This document shows, one piece after another, positions 7,933-15,202 of a stretch of 16,602 bases of DNA. Both the position numbers and the translations under genes were made by a program. Source of the stretch: Vulcanimicrobiota bacterium (GTDB lineage Bacteria; Vulcanimicrobiota; Vulcanimicrobiia; Vulcanimicrobiales; Vulcanimicrobiaceae); contig JACRUB010000037.1 in the NCBI GenBank assembly GCA_014305015.1, positions 1-16,602 of the forward strand. The letters are read 5' to 3'. Below the pieces are notes generated by a model. That model had not been told where the DNA came from. It searched no databases and saw only the letters and a program-made list of their open reading frames with translations. Within the stretch, counting starts at the first letter, position 1, and the number at the start of each line of letters is the position of its first letter.

Positions 7933-7952
7933 ATTGCTTTAGCAATTTGGGG
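7927..7952 (+). promoter_or_regulatory. Perfect 11-bp hairpin covering the ribosome-binding region of the Clp-N gene
   Basis: CCCCAAATTGC (7927-7937) pairs perfectly with GCAATTTGGGG (7942-7952) around a TTTA loop. The 3' arm's GGGG is the first part of GGGGTGG (7949-7955), the only purine-rich Shine-Dalgarno-like stretch before TTG 7959. In RNA the folded form would partly hide the ribosome-binding site. The AT-rich middle of the stem would allow melting. Control of translation (thermometer-like or protein-bound) is inference; the complementarity itself is directly seen. Confidence 0.5.
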
Positions 7953-7958
7953 TGGTAA

Positions 7959-8336
7959 TTGTTTTCTAAATTTAGTGCTGCTTCTCGCCGGGTGCTTCGC
8001 GCTGCAGAGCAAGAATGCCGCAACCACAACCATTACTACGTTGGGGCCGAGCACATGCTCGTTGCGCTTCTCGAAGAGCACGATCCGGCGATTACCGAAC
8101 GCCTTCGCGCTGAAAAAATCGACCTCTCGGATGTCCATGCAGACGTTCGACGCTCGCTTGGGACGGGTGAAGACCGAATGTGGGAAGGCATCCTCGTGAC
8201 GCCACGCGTCCGCAAGATCGTGACCCTTGCGGAGCGCCGTGCCGGCGACCGTGAAATCGACCCCATCGATCTCTTCGAAGCCATTCGTGAGGAAGGCGGC
8301 GGGATGGCTGCCGAGATCCTCCGCCGCGGTGCCTGA
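7959..8336 (+). CDS. Stand-alone Clp N-terminal domain protein
   Basis: 125 residues consisting only of a Clp_N double repeat. The first repeat runs FSAASRRVLRAAEQEC... to about residue 68, including VGAEHMLVALL. The second starts about LVTPRVRKIVTLAERRA and ends with LFEAIREEGGGMAAEIL. In ClpA/ClpC this domain docks substrates and adaptors on the AAA+ unfoldase; here no ATPase domain follows, because the frame stops at 8336. TTG 7959 is chosen because it gives MFSKFSAASRRV, aligning with the usual MFERFTERARRV opening of ClpC. A DedA gene begins 16 bases later. It may act as an adaptor or decoy for a Clp protease (inference), like other free Clp-N proteins. The start is preceded by strong hairpins. 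Confidence 0.85.
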   Translation: MFSKFSAASRRVLRAAEQECRNHNHYYVGAEHMLVALLEEHDPAITERLRAEKIDLSDVHADVRRSLGTGEDRMWEGILVTPRVRKIVTLAERRAGDREIDPIDLFEAIREEGGGMAAEILRRGA

Positions 8337-8352
8337 AAGGACCAACGAGTAA

Positions 8353-8985
8353 GTGGAGCATTTTTCAGCGTTCTTTTTGACATTGGTCGGGCACGTCGGG
8401 TATCTTGGGCTTTTTATCGCCATGACTCTCGGGAATGTCGGCGCACCCGTCGGCGCTGAAATCATCATTCCGGCGGCCGGAGCGCTCGTCGCCACCGGGC
8501 ATCTTCCCGGCGAGGGAAGCTATGGTGTCTGGGGCGTGATCGTGATTTCGGTCTTAGGCGAACTCTGCGGCGGGACAATTGCGTATGCGATCGGCCGCTA
8601 TGGCGGACGCCCCTTCGTACACAAGTACGGACCCTATGTCATGTTTCATGAAGCAGAGCTCGGCAAAGTCGACCGTTTCTTCACAAAATATGGCAGCTTT
8701 GCAATTTTCATCTGCCGCTTTATTCCGGTCATCCGCGGAGTCGTGGGCATTCCGGCCGGGATTACACGCATGGCGCTGCCGGCGTTTTACCTGTGGTACG
8801 CGCTTGGCTCGCTTGCCTTCTGCGCTATTCTCGCTTACATCGGACATGCGCTGGGCAATAATCTCGATACAATCGTACCGCTCTTGCACAAATTCTCGCT
8901 CGCTGCGGTCGTAGTTATCGTTTTGGCCGTGCTGTACGCCATCTATCGCATCATCGTCGCAAGACGAAAGGCACCCTCCGCTTAA
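8353..8985 (+). CDS. DedA/SNARE-associated family inner-membrane protein
   Basis: A 210-residue polytopic membrane protein from GTG 8353, with AAAGGA upstream at 8336-8341 as a likely ribosome-binding site. Hydrophobic segments are at about 5-25, 35-50, 58-78, 113-135, 143-165 and 178-200. The family motif appears as ICRFIPVIRGVVGIPAG followed by ITRM, with the conserved arginine and glycines. The early acidic GAEIIIPAAGAL segment also fits. DedA proteins are linked to lipid-carrier (undecaprenyl phosphate or phospholipid) translocation and membrane homeostasis. It ends with a basic tail (ARRKAPSA) and is separated from uvrC by 10 bases, suggesting one transcript. Confidence 0.9.
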   Translation: MEHFSAFFLTLVGHVGYLGLFIAMTLGNVGAPVGAEIIIPAAGALVATGHLPGEGSYGVWGVIVISVLGELCGGTIAYAIGRYGGRPFVHKYGPYVMFHEAELGKVDRFFTKYGSFAIFICRFIPVIRGVVGIPAGITRMALPAFYLWYALGSLAFCAILAYIGHALGNNLDTIVPLLHKFSLAAVVVIVLAVLYAIYRIIVARRKAPSA

Positions 8986-8995
8986 AGAGCAGAGC

Positions 8996-11005
8996 GTGGA
9001 CTCCGGCCGCCCGACTCTAAAAGAAACGCTGACGCAGATCCCCGACGCACCGGGGGTCTATATGATGATTGGCGCCGCCGAGAAGATTCTCTACATCGGC
9101 AAGGCCGTCTCGCTGCGCAGCCGTGTGCGGTCGTATTTTCAAGATAGCGCGGCGCATCATATTCGCACGCAAGCGATGGTTGAACGCGTGGTCGACGTGC
9201 GCACGATCGTCGTCACCAACGAAGTCGAAGCGCTCATCCTTGAAGCTAATCTCATCAAACGGTATCAGCCGCCGTACAACGTGCGGTTGCGCGACGACAA
9301 ACGCTATCCGTATTTGAAAGTCACGAACGAGCCTTTTCCTCGCGTCGTCTTTACGCGGGTGGTCAAAGATGACGGTGCGCGTTATTTCGGCCCGTACACG
9401 AATGCACACGGCCTGCGCGAGCTCATCGACCTCGTCCGGCTCGTATTCCCTTTAAGAACCTGCCGCGAGCCCATCGACGGCAATCGCGCACGGCCGTGCT
9501 TACAGTATCATATCAAACGCTGCCTAGCCCCGTGTGTTGGATACCAAACCGAAGACGACTACGATGCAATGATCGAAGAAGTCGTACTCTTCCTTGAGGG
9601 CAAGCAAGACTCGCTGCTCTCACGGCTGCAACGTGAAATGATCGGCGCGGCGGAAAACTACAACTTCGAGACGGCCGCGCGTTTGCGCGACCGCATCGTG
9701 CAAGTCCGGCGGGTTACGGAAAGCCAGAAGGTCGTATGGCGCTCGCGTCTGGACATGGACCTTATTGCGGCGGCCCGCTCACAAGGCCAAGCGTGCATGC
9801 AAGTCTTCATGGTGCGCGGGGGAAAACTGATCGGACAAGAGCATTTCATTCTCGATGGAGTGTTCGATCAATCCGACGATGTGCTGTTTTCCGAATTTCT
9901 CAAGCAGTTCTACACCGCAAGAACTGCCGGTGAATACGATCTCTCATCGTTCTCGATGCGCAACGCGCGTCAAAACGAGTCGCCCGTTGCGATCAAGCGC
10001 CGTTCGCGCGAACGGCCCTCAAGTGCGGTGCCGAAAGAGATTCTCGTACAAGCGATGCCGCCGGATGCCAGCGTGATAGAAAGCTGGCTCACGGAAGTCA
10101 AAGGGCAGCGGGTGCGCGCACTTGTTCCCGAACGCGGGGCGCGCGCCGAGTATCTGCGCCTCGTCCAAAAGAATGCCGAGCAGAACCTCAAAGCGTATCT
10201 TGCTCACCAAGAAGTGCAAGAGACCGCGCAAGCGCGCTCGCTGACAGAACTTGCCGACGCTCTGGAGTTACCGGAGATTCCGCACCGCATCGAGTGCTAC
10301 GACATCTCCAACATACAAGGCACGAACCCGGTGAGTTCGATGGTCGTCTTCGTTGAAGGCCGCGCAAAGAAGAGCGAATACCGGCGCTTCAAAATTCAGT
10401 ACGATAAAGGCCCCAATGATTTTGCAATGATGCAGGAGACGCTGCGGCGCCGTTTGCGGTATCTTCGTGCGCAGACCGATGTGGACGTTGCTAAACACGA
10501 AGGCGACGCGGGCGCCGAAGCGGAGGCAATCTCACGCGAACAACGTGCGCTTGCGGCCAAAGAAAAATTTAACAAAAAGCCCGATCTTCTGCTCATTGAC
10601 GGCGGAAAGGGACAACTGAGCGCCGTGGTTGAGGTCATCGAGCAAATGGATATGATCGGACTTTCCGTTGCCGGTCTTGCCAAAGAGCACGAATGGCTCT
10701 ATCTTCCGGGACAGTCGGAGCCTATAGTACTGCCGCCGAATTCCGCGGCCCTACACCTCGTGATGCGCATCCGGGATGAAGCGCACCGCTTCGCAGTGAC
10801 CTATCATCGCGTACGGCGCGGCAAGGCGATGATCCACTCTGCCTTGGACAACCTCGAAGGTGTAGGCCCGGTGCGCAAGAAGCGACTCTTACAGACGTTC
10901 GGCTCCATTGCTGCCATCAAGCGGGCCAGCGTGGACGAAATCGCGGCCGTCAAAGGCATGACGCCGAGCCTCGCGTCACACGTGAAAACCGCCTTAGGAG
11001 GATAA
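8996..11005 (+). CDS. uvrC: Excinuclease ABC subunit C
   Basis: The nuclease of nucleotide-excision repair, cutting on both sides of a UvrB-bound lesion. 669 residues from GTG 8996, full length for the family. The N-terminal GIY-YIG nuclease carries PGVYMM (19-24) and LYIGKA (32-37). Four cysteines (156, 168, 176, 180) form the cluster implicated in [4Fe-4S] binding. A UVR motif (about 222-240, YNFETAARLRDRI) contacts UvrB. The C-terminal RNase H-like nuclease contains YDISNIQG (Asp436) and LLLIDGGKGQLSAV (Asp535). Tandem helix-hairpin-helix repeats close the protein (LEGVGPVRKKRLL and VDEIAAVKGM). No lesion is seen. It is the third gene of the 7959-11365 run and 6 bases from the next gene. 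Confidence 0.98.
   Translation: MDSGRPTLKETLTQIPDAPGVYMMIGAAEKILYIGKAVSLRSRVRSYFQDSAAHHIRTQAMVERVVDVRTIVVTNEVEALILEANLIKRYQPPYNVRLRDDKRYPYLKVTNEPFPRVVFTRVVKDDGARYFGPYTNAHGLRELIDLVRLVFPLRTCREPIDGNRARPCLQYHIKRCLAPCVGYQTEDDYDAMIEEVVLFLEGKQDSLLSRLQREMIGAAENYNFETAARLRDRIVQVRRVTESQKVVWRSRLDMDLIAAARSQGQACMQVFMVRGGKLIGQEHFILDGVFDQSDDVLFSEFLKQFYTARTAGEYDLSSFSMRNARQNESPVAIKRRSRERPSSAVPKEILVQAMPPDASVIESWLTEVKGQRVRALVPERGARAEYLRLVQKNAEQNLKAYLAHQEVQETAQARSLTELADALELPEIPHRIECYDISNIQGTNPVSSMVVFVEGRAKKSEYRRFKIQYDKGPNDFAMMQETLRRRLRYLRAQTDVDVAKHEGDAGAEAEAISREQRALAAKEKFNKKPDLLLIDGGKGQLSAVVEVIEQMDMIGLSVAGLAKEHEWLYLPGQSEPIVLPPNSAALHLVMRIRDEAHRFAVTYHRVRRGKAMIHSALDNLEGVGPVRKKRLLQTFGSIAAIKRASVDEIAAVKGMTPSLASHVKTALGG
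10996..11001 (+). promoter_or_regulatory. Strong Shine-Dalgarno AGGAGG inside the uvrC 3' end
   Basis: AGGAGG is embedded in the last codons of uvrC, 10 bases before ATG 11012. It is the clearest ribosome-binding site in the window and supports both that start and efficient translation of the small membrane protein relative to its neighbours. Confidence 0.8.
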
Positions 11006-11011
11006 GGGTTC

Positions 11012-11365
11012 ATGCACCTGCTCATCCGCCTCATCGTAAACGCAATCGTCTTTTACTTAATCGCTACCTATGTTCCGGGCTTTTCCATTCACTCGTTCGG
11101 AACCGCACTCATCGCGGCAGTTGTGTTTGGTATCGTCAATGCGATCATCCGGCCGATCTTACTCCTCATTTCCTTACCGATCACGATTATCACACTCGGC
11201 CTCTTCACTATCATCATCAACGCGCTCATGTTCTGGTTAACCGTCGTTTTGGTGCCGGGCTTTACCGTGAGCGGCTTCGTGCCGGTCCTGGAAGGCGCAA
11301 TCATCATGATGGTCGTCTCGTTGCTGCTCTCTCATCTGTTCCATTCAGAACGGCGAGCGGTCTAA
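11012..11365 (+). CDS. Small four-helix membrane protein, phage holin family IV-like
   Basis: 117 residues with four hydrophobic segments (about 5-22, 28-48, 52-75, 88-108) and the family hallmarks NAIVFYLIATYVPGFSI, GIVNAIIRPILLLISLPI and FTIIINALMFWLTVVLVPGF. This is the widespread bacterial 'phage holin family' / mycobacterial four-TM superfamily. Despite the name, members are usually chromosomal with no demonstrated lysis role; no phage genes surround it. The start is set by AGGAGG 10 bases upstream. It closes the Clp-N/dedA/uvrC run, with a stem-loop terminator candidate 33 bases after its stop. Confidence 0.85.
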   Translation: MHLLIRLIVNAIVFYLIATYVPGFSIHSFGTALIAAVVFGIVNAIIRPILLLISLPITIITLGLFTIIINALMFWLTVVLVPGFTVSGFVPVLEGAIIMMVVSLLLSHLFHSERRAV

Positions 11366-11397
11366 AACGGCACGCATGCATGCAGGAGGGATTGGGG

Positions 11398-11425
11398 CGG
11401 CGGCAGCAATTGCCGCCGTCTCTTT
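11398..11425 (+). terminator. Probable intrinsic terminator
   Basis: CGGCGGCA (11398-11405) pairs perfectly with TGCCGCCG (11411-11418) around a GCAAT loop, followed by TCTCTTT. The T-run is weak, but the position right after the last gene of a run and before the GAF-PP2C gene fits a terminator. Confidence 0.55.
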
Positions 11426-11510
11426 GCCGCTCTCACAGTGCTGGGACCGCCGGGTTTTTACGATGTATATGGCGGCTCAAACCAACCTAAAATTACAGGG
11501 GTCATCTTAG

Positions 11511-12752
11511 ATGAAGTCAGGCGCAGTGCAACAGCCGTTTAACGAGCAGGGACGTCTTTCGGCGATCCGCCGTTACGATATACTCGACACACCTCCCGAC
11601 GGGAGCTTCGATCGGATAACTGCGCTCGCGGCACGTCTGTTTGATGTGCCGATTGCGCTCGTGACCATCGTGGACGAAGACCGAATTTGGTTCAAGTCGA
11701 TCTTCGGACTCGAAGATGTCGCGCAGATTCCGCGCGATCCGGGACTCTGTGCTTCGGCGATTTGCCAAGACCAGCCGTATATCGTGGAACATGCGCGCAA
11801 AGATCCCCGCAGTTTTGAGAACCCGCTGGTGGCGGGGGAATTTGGCCTGCAGTTTTATGCGGCTGCGCCACTACGGACACATGACGGTCACAACCTCGGG
11901 ACGCTTTGTTTGCTGGACCGCAAGCCAAGGACGTTCGCCGCGTCCGACCGCGCGACTCTAGAAGATCTCGCGGCGATCGTCGTGGACGAACTTGAATTGC
12001 GCTTGCGATCGCTTCAAACCGTTGGCGAAGAGCGGAAGATGCGGCTCGAAGCCCGGCGGCTCGCGATGAGTTTACAGACGGAGATGCTTCCCCATAGTTT
12101 CCCCGCGATCGACAGAGTCAAATTTGATGCCATGTATATACCTGCCGCGGGGGATGCCGTTGTCGGCGGCGATTGGTACGACTCTTTCGTGCTCGATGAA
12201 ACTCAGCTCTTGCTTTCAATCGGCGACGTTGCCGGCCACGGGCTGCCGGCAGCTCTTTTGATGGGTAAACTGCGCCAATCGCTACGCACCATCGGCTTTG
12301 ATGTCCGGTCGCCGGCTGAGATATTGGTACGCCTGGATCGTGTCCTGCGTGCAGAAGACCCGAATATGCTGGTGTCGGCCTTTGTTGCAATCGTGAATCT
12401 TGCCGATCACTCGCTGCGCTATGCGAGCGCGGGTCATCCGCCACCGCTCCTGCGATTGCCCTCGGGAGAAATCGTGGAACTCGCGAGCCGCGGGTTACCG
12501 CTGGGTTTACGCACTGAGCCCGAAGCCGACAGCATCTATCCGCAAATTCCCGGTGGGTCCGTTCTCGTTCTTTATACCGATGGATTAACGGAGTCCACGC
12601 ACGACCTGCTCGCCGGCGAAAGACTTTTGCGCGCGTCTCTTGCAAATGCAACTATCGCGCATAGCGATCATCCGGCGGCGGCGATTCAGGATGCGCTCGT
12701 GAGACATCCGGCGCCGGATGATGTTGCGCTTCTGACACTGAGTTTTTCGTAG
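11511..12752 (+). CDS. GAF-sensor PP2C/SpoIIE-type serine phosphatase (RsbU-like)
   Basis: 413 residues from ATG 11511, with AGGGG at 11497-11501 as ribosome-binding site. The N-terminal GAF domain (about 20-165) includes FDRITALAARLFDVPIALVT, WFKSIFGL and LGTLCLLDRKPR. A short coiled linker (about 168-195) follows. The SpoIIE-type PP2C phosphatase (about 200-412) keeps the metal aspartates: VGGDWYD (Asp221), GDVAGHG (Asp239), YTDGLTE (Asp357) and PDDVALL (Asp403, Asp404). YASAGHPPPLL and RGLPLGL are also present. Such proteins dephosphorylate anti-sigma-factor antagonists in partner-switching stress or general signalling pathways; no antagonist or anti-sigma gene is in the window. The DEAD helicase gene starts one base after its stop. 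Confidence 0.92.
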   Translation: MKSGAVQQPFNEQGRLSAIRRYDILDTPPDGSFDRITALAARLFDVPIALVTIVDEDRIWFKSIFGLEDVAQIPRDPGLCASAICQDQPYIVEHARKDPRSFENPLVAGEFGLQFYAAAPLRTHDGHNLGTLCLLDRKPRTFAASDRATLEDLAAIVVDELELRLRSLQTVGEERKMRLEARRLAMSLQTEMLPHSFPAIDRVKFDAMYIPAAGDAVVGGDWYDSFVLDETQLLLSIGDVAGHGLPAALLMGKLRQSLRTIGFDVRSPAEILVRLDRVLRAEDPNMLVSAFVAIVNLADHSLRYASAGHPPPLLRLPSGEIVELASRGLPLGLRTEPEADSIYPQIPGGSVLVLYTDGLTESTHDLLAGERLLRASLANATIAHSDHPAAAIQDALVRHPAPDDVALLTLSFS

Positions 12753-12753
12753 A

Positions 12754-14421
12754 GTGGAAACCGTAGCAGAACTTGGGTTTTCCACGCTTGGCTTGCACGC
12801 GTCGCTGGTGGAAGCGGCGACCGCGCTTGGCTATGAAGAGCCGACCGCAATTCAGCGCGAAGCGATTCCACCGCTCGTTGCAGGAAGCGACGTGCTGGGA
12901 CAAGCCGCGACCGGTACCGGAAAAACCGCCGCATTTGCGCTGCCGATGCTTCACCGAATCGGCGCTTCCGATGGATCGCAGCGGTCGGTTCGCGGTTTGA
13001 TCCTGGTTCCGACGCGCGAACTCGCGATGCAGGTCGCGCAAGCGGTGCACAAATACGGGCGGATTTTGGGCGTCGCGGTTCTTCCCATTTACGGCGGCCA
13101 ATCGGTCCAGCAACAGTTACGCGCACTTAAGCGTGGAGTTGACGTAATCGTCGCAACCCCGGGCCGCGCCCTCGACCATATCAACCGGGGAACATTGGAT
13201 TTGAGCACCGTCGAGTTTCTCGTGCTTGACGAAGCCGACGAAATGCTCGATATGGGATTTGCCGACGAGTTGGAAGCGATCGTCGAAAAAGTCCCGAAAG
13301 CGCGCCAGACAGCGCTCTTTTCGGCTACCATGGCGCCGCGCATCCGTTCGATCTCAAAGCGGTACCTTAAGAACCCGTCTCTTGTTACGATTGCTAACGA
13401 AACGACGGCGGCCGGCAAGAAGCCGCGCGTTCGCGAGGTTGCCTATGTGGTTCAGCGCGCACACAAGACGGCAGCACTTGCCCGCGTGATTGATATGGAG
13501 TCCCCCACATCCGCAATTGTCTTTTGCCGCACGCGGATGGAAGTCGACGATTTGACGGAGACGCTCGGCGCGCGAGGATACCAAGCAGAAGCGATTCACG
13601 GCGGGCTCTCGCAGGACCAGCGGGACCGCGTCTTGCGGCGCTTTCGCGAAGGAACCTCTGAGATTCTGGTCGCGACCGACGTTGCGGCGCGCGGACTGGA
13701 TATCGAGAATCTGTCGCATGTCGTCAACTATGATGTTCCCTCATCGCCGGATGCGTACGTCCACCGCATCGGGCGCACCGGACGAGCCGGCAAAGAAGGC
13801 GTCGCGATTACGCTAGCTGAGGCGCGCGAGCACCGGCTGCTACGCAATATTGAATCGCACACGAAGCGCAAGATTTCGATCGAATCGGTGCCGACCGCAC
13901 ACGATCTGCGCGCCCGCCGGCTGGAGCTCACCAGCAATGCGCTGGAAGAAGCGCTTGAGGCAGGCGGCTTGGAAAAATACCGCACGCTTGTGGAGTCGCT
14001 GGGAAACAAGCACGATATTCTCGACCTCGCGGCCGCGGCCGTGAAACTTGCGGATCAGGCACGCGACGGCGGCGACAAAGCCGAACCCGAAATTCCCGCG
14101 ATCGCGGCGCTCCCGCCCGTCCTAACTTTCGCAAAAAAAAGCGCGGCTTCAAAGCCCGCGCGATTGCAAAACGGATCAGCGGGAATGACGAAAATTTGGA
14201 TTGGCCTGGGCCGCAGTTCGCGCATCGGACCGGCCGATTTGGTCGGCGCCATTGCCAACGAAGCACGGATCAACTCGCGCGAGATCGGGGCCATTGATAT
14301 CGCTGATAATTTCTCCATCGTCGAAGTGAGCTCGGGGCTCGTTCCCGGCGTAATCAACGCGCTGCGCGGGAAGACCGTCCGCGGCAAGAAAGTCACCGCG
14401 CGCCTCGACCGCAAGGCCTAA
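12754..14421 (+). CDS. deaD: DEAD-box RNA helicase with DbpA-type RNA-binding domain
   Basis: 555 residues from GTG 12754, one base after the phosphatase stop. The helicase core has all motifs: Q motif GYEEPTAIQ, motif I ATGTGKT (52-58), PTRELAMQ, TPGRALDH, DEAD (159-162), SAT (190-192), FCRTR, ATDVAARGLDI and HRIGRTGRAG (from His337). After a helical linker and a basic stretch (about 450-475), residues 478-555 form a DbpA-like RNA-binding domain (MTKIWIGLGRSSRIGPADL to RGKKVTARLD). DeaD/CsdA and DbpA-type helicases act in ribosome assembly, RNA decay and cold adaptation. The symbol reflects family level; CshA- or DbpA-type roles cannot be excluded. Confidence 0.93.
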   Translation: METVAELGFSTLGLHASLVEAATALGYEEPTAIQREAIPPLVAGSDVLGQAATGTGKTAAFALPMLHRIGASDGSQRSVRGLILVPTRELAMQVAQAVHKYGRILGVAVLPIYGGQSVQQQLRALKRGVDVIVATPGRALDHINRGTLDLSTVEFLVLDEADEMLDMGFADELEAIVEKVPKARQTALFSATMAPRIRSISKRYLKNPSLVTIANETTAAGKKPRVREVAYVVQRAHKTAALARVIDMESPTSAIVFCRTRMEVDDLTETLGARGYQAEAIHGGLSQDQRDRVLRRFREGTSEILVATDVAARGLDIENLSHVVNYDVPSSPDAYVHRIGRTGRAGKEGVAITLAEAREHRLLRNIESHTKRKISIESVPTAHDLRARRLELTSNALEEALEAGGLEKYRTLVESLGNKHDILDLAAAAVKLADQARDGGDKAEPEIPAIAALPPVLTFAKKSAASKPARLQNGSAGMTKIWIGLGRSSRIGPADLVGAIANEARINSREIGAIDIADNFSIVEVSSGLVPGVINALRGKTVRGKKVTARLDRKA

Positions 14422-14426
14422 GCCGT

Positions 14427-14450
14427 GTCATGCTGAGCCTGTCGACGCAT
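14427..14450. repeat. Degenerate dispersed palindromic element
   Basis: TCATGCTGAGCCTGTCGACGCA, just after the helicase stop, resembles the short 'CATGCTGAGCxTGTCGAAGCATG' intergenic element I recall from many bacterial genomes, in a decayed form: the right arm reads GCATTA instead of GCATGA. No second copy is seen in this window. Apart from the -10-like box below, nothing else is recognisable up to ssrA. Confidence 0.3.
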
Positions 14451-14574
14451 TAAGGGATTGATCGTGATCGGTGTGTTGCCGTGATTTCAATGCCGCTCGG
14501 AAGGTCGTCCTCCTTTGCAGAGAGTCTGGAGGGGTTGGCTGCTCAACATGAAACTCTTTGCGCCTACTTCCGGT

Positions 14575-14580
14575 TATAAG
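14575..14580 (+). promoter_or_regulatory. Possible -10 box of the ssrA promoter
   Basis: TATAAG lies 11 bases before the tmRNA 5' end, a plausible distance for a -10 hexamer. No good -35 was found at 16-18 bases; TTGCGC at 14558 is only 11 bases away. Weak call. Confidence 0.3.
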
Positions 14581-14591
14581 AAGTAAGCCGC

Positions 14592-14944
14592 GGGGCTGAG
14601 TTAGGTTCGACGGGAAGATCCGCGGTCGACGTAAGCAGGCGGAGTTGCGAGCTCTCCAAAAACGATCGCAAGCGTTTTACACGCAAACAATCAATACGCA
14701 CTGGCTGCTTAATTAGCTAGCCACGGGATGCGAGAGGTCGCTGGAATCACCTCGCAAACCGTCATGAGCTCCAGCTAGGATTGTGATGGTGATCTTCATC
14801 ATCGTCCGAAGTTTAAGGATCTGCCGCGAATGAAATCCGGGTTTCGAGGAGACATTCGCGCAAGCTAAAATCGAAACTGTAGCCTGAAGAAAGCGCCGGC
14901 TAGGCTTTTCGGACTCGGGGGGCAGTTCCCCGACAGCTCCACCA
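14592..14944 (+). ncRNA. ssrA: Transfer-messenger RNA
   Basis: Rescues stalled ribosomes with SmpB and tags the nascent chain for proteolysis. The 5' end GGGGCTG (14592-14598) is followed by the diagnostic GGTTCGACGGG. The 3' end CAGCTCC (14934-14940) pairs with the 5' end (one G-U) and is followed by an encoded ACCA. The tag frame starts at GCA 14683: A-N-N-Q-Y-A-L-A-A then TAA (14710-14712), a classic ALAA-ending degradation tag. At 353 nt it is a normal one-piece length, with pseudoknot-rich filler between. Odd point: the T-arm reads TCGGGG-GGCAGTT-CCCCGA (14915-14933), lacking the usual TTCRANY loop. An intrinsic terminator follows. Confidence 0.95.
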
Positions 14945-14956
14945 CTTTTCTGCAAG

Positions 14957-14989
14957 CACCTCGTCCATAGGGACGAGGTGTCTTTGTTC
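14957..14989 (+). terminator. Intrinsic terminator of ssrA
   Basis: CACCTCGTCC (14957-14966) pairs perfectly with GGACGAGGTG (14971-14980) around ATAG, followed by the T-rich TCTTTGTTC. It begins 12 bases after the tmRNA CCA end, exactly where an ssrA terminator is expected. Confidence 0.85.
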
Positions 14990-15010
14990 CCGCTGCCGCA
15001 GCATCCAGCC

Positions 15011-15199
15011 ATGACAACCGCTAAGAAGAAGATCGCCCCGCCCAAACCCAAAGCCAATCGCCCTTGGTCCGAACTTTCGATTCACGAACAGAATGCCGAA
15101 TACTCGCGCGCCCTGCACGCGTACTCAACCGGTAATGGTGAGAATCCGCAAGCGCGCCCGCAGTACTTCAAGCAGCGAGCCGCCGAGAAGAAGAAGTAA
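15011..15199 (+). CDS. Small lysine-rich protein of unknown function
   Basis: 62 residues from ATG 15011. A GTG 33 bases upstream lies in the terminator hairpin and is rejected as start. It opens with a basic, Pro-rich stretch (TTAKKKIAPPKPKANRP) and continues with a polar helix-like part (WSELSIHEQNAEYSRALHAY). It closes in a basic tail (QYFKQRAAEKKK). No signal peptide or membrane segment. No Shine-Dalgarno is evident. The composition suggests a nucleic-acid- or ribosome-associated small protein, but no family is recognised. It shares a frame with thymidine kinase, separated only by TAA and one codon. Confidence 0.55.
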   Translation: MTTAKKKIAPPKPKANRPWSELSIHEQNAEYSRALHAYSTGNGENPQARPQYFKQRAAEKKK

Positions 15200-15202
15200 G
15201 CT

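Noticed and set aside
7845..8495. Minus-strand 216-codon frame across clpN/dedA
   Set aside because: Antisense to two recognised proteins and translating through the GC-rich palindromes; no family resemblance.
11012..11365. Prophage remnant because of the holin-like protein
   Set aside because: This membrane family is mostly chromosomal; no phage structural, lysin or integrase genes are adjacent.
11464..11493. Promoter with TAAAAT (-10-like) before the GAF-PP2C gene
   Set aside because: The -35 is poor and the implied transcript start would fall on the Shine-Dalgarno region, so support is too thin to list.
14978..15010. GTG 14978 as start of the small basic protein
   Set aside because: It lies in the 3' arm of the ssrA terminator and adds residues of no clear character; ATG 15011 is preferred.
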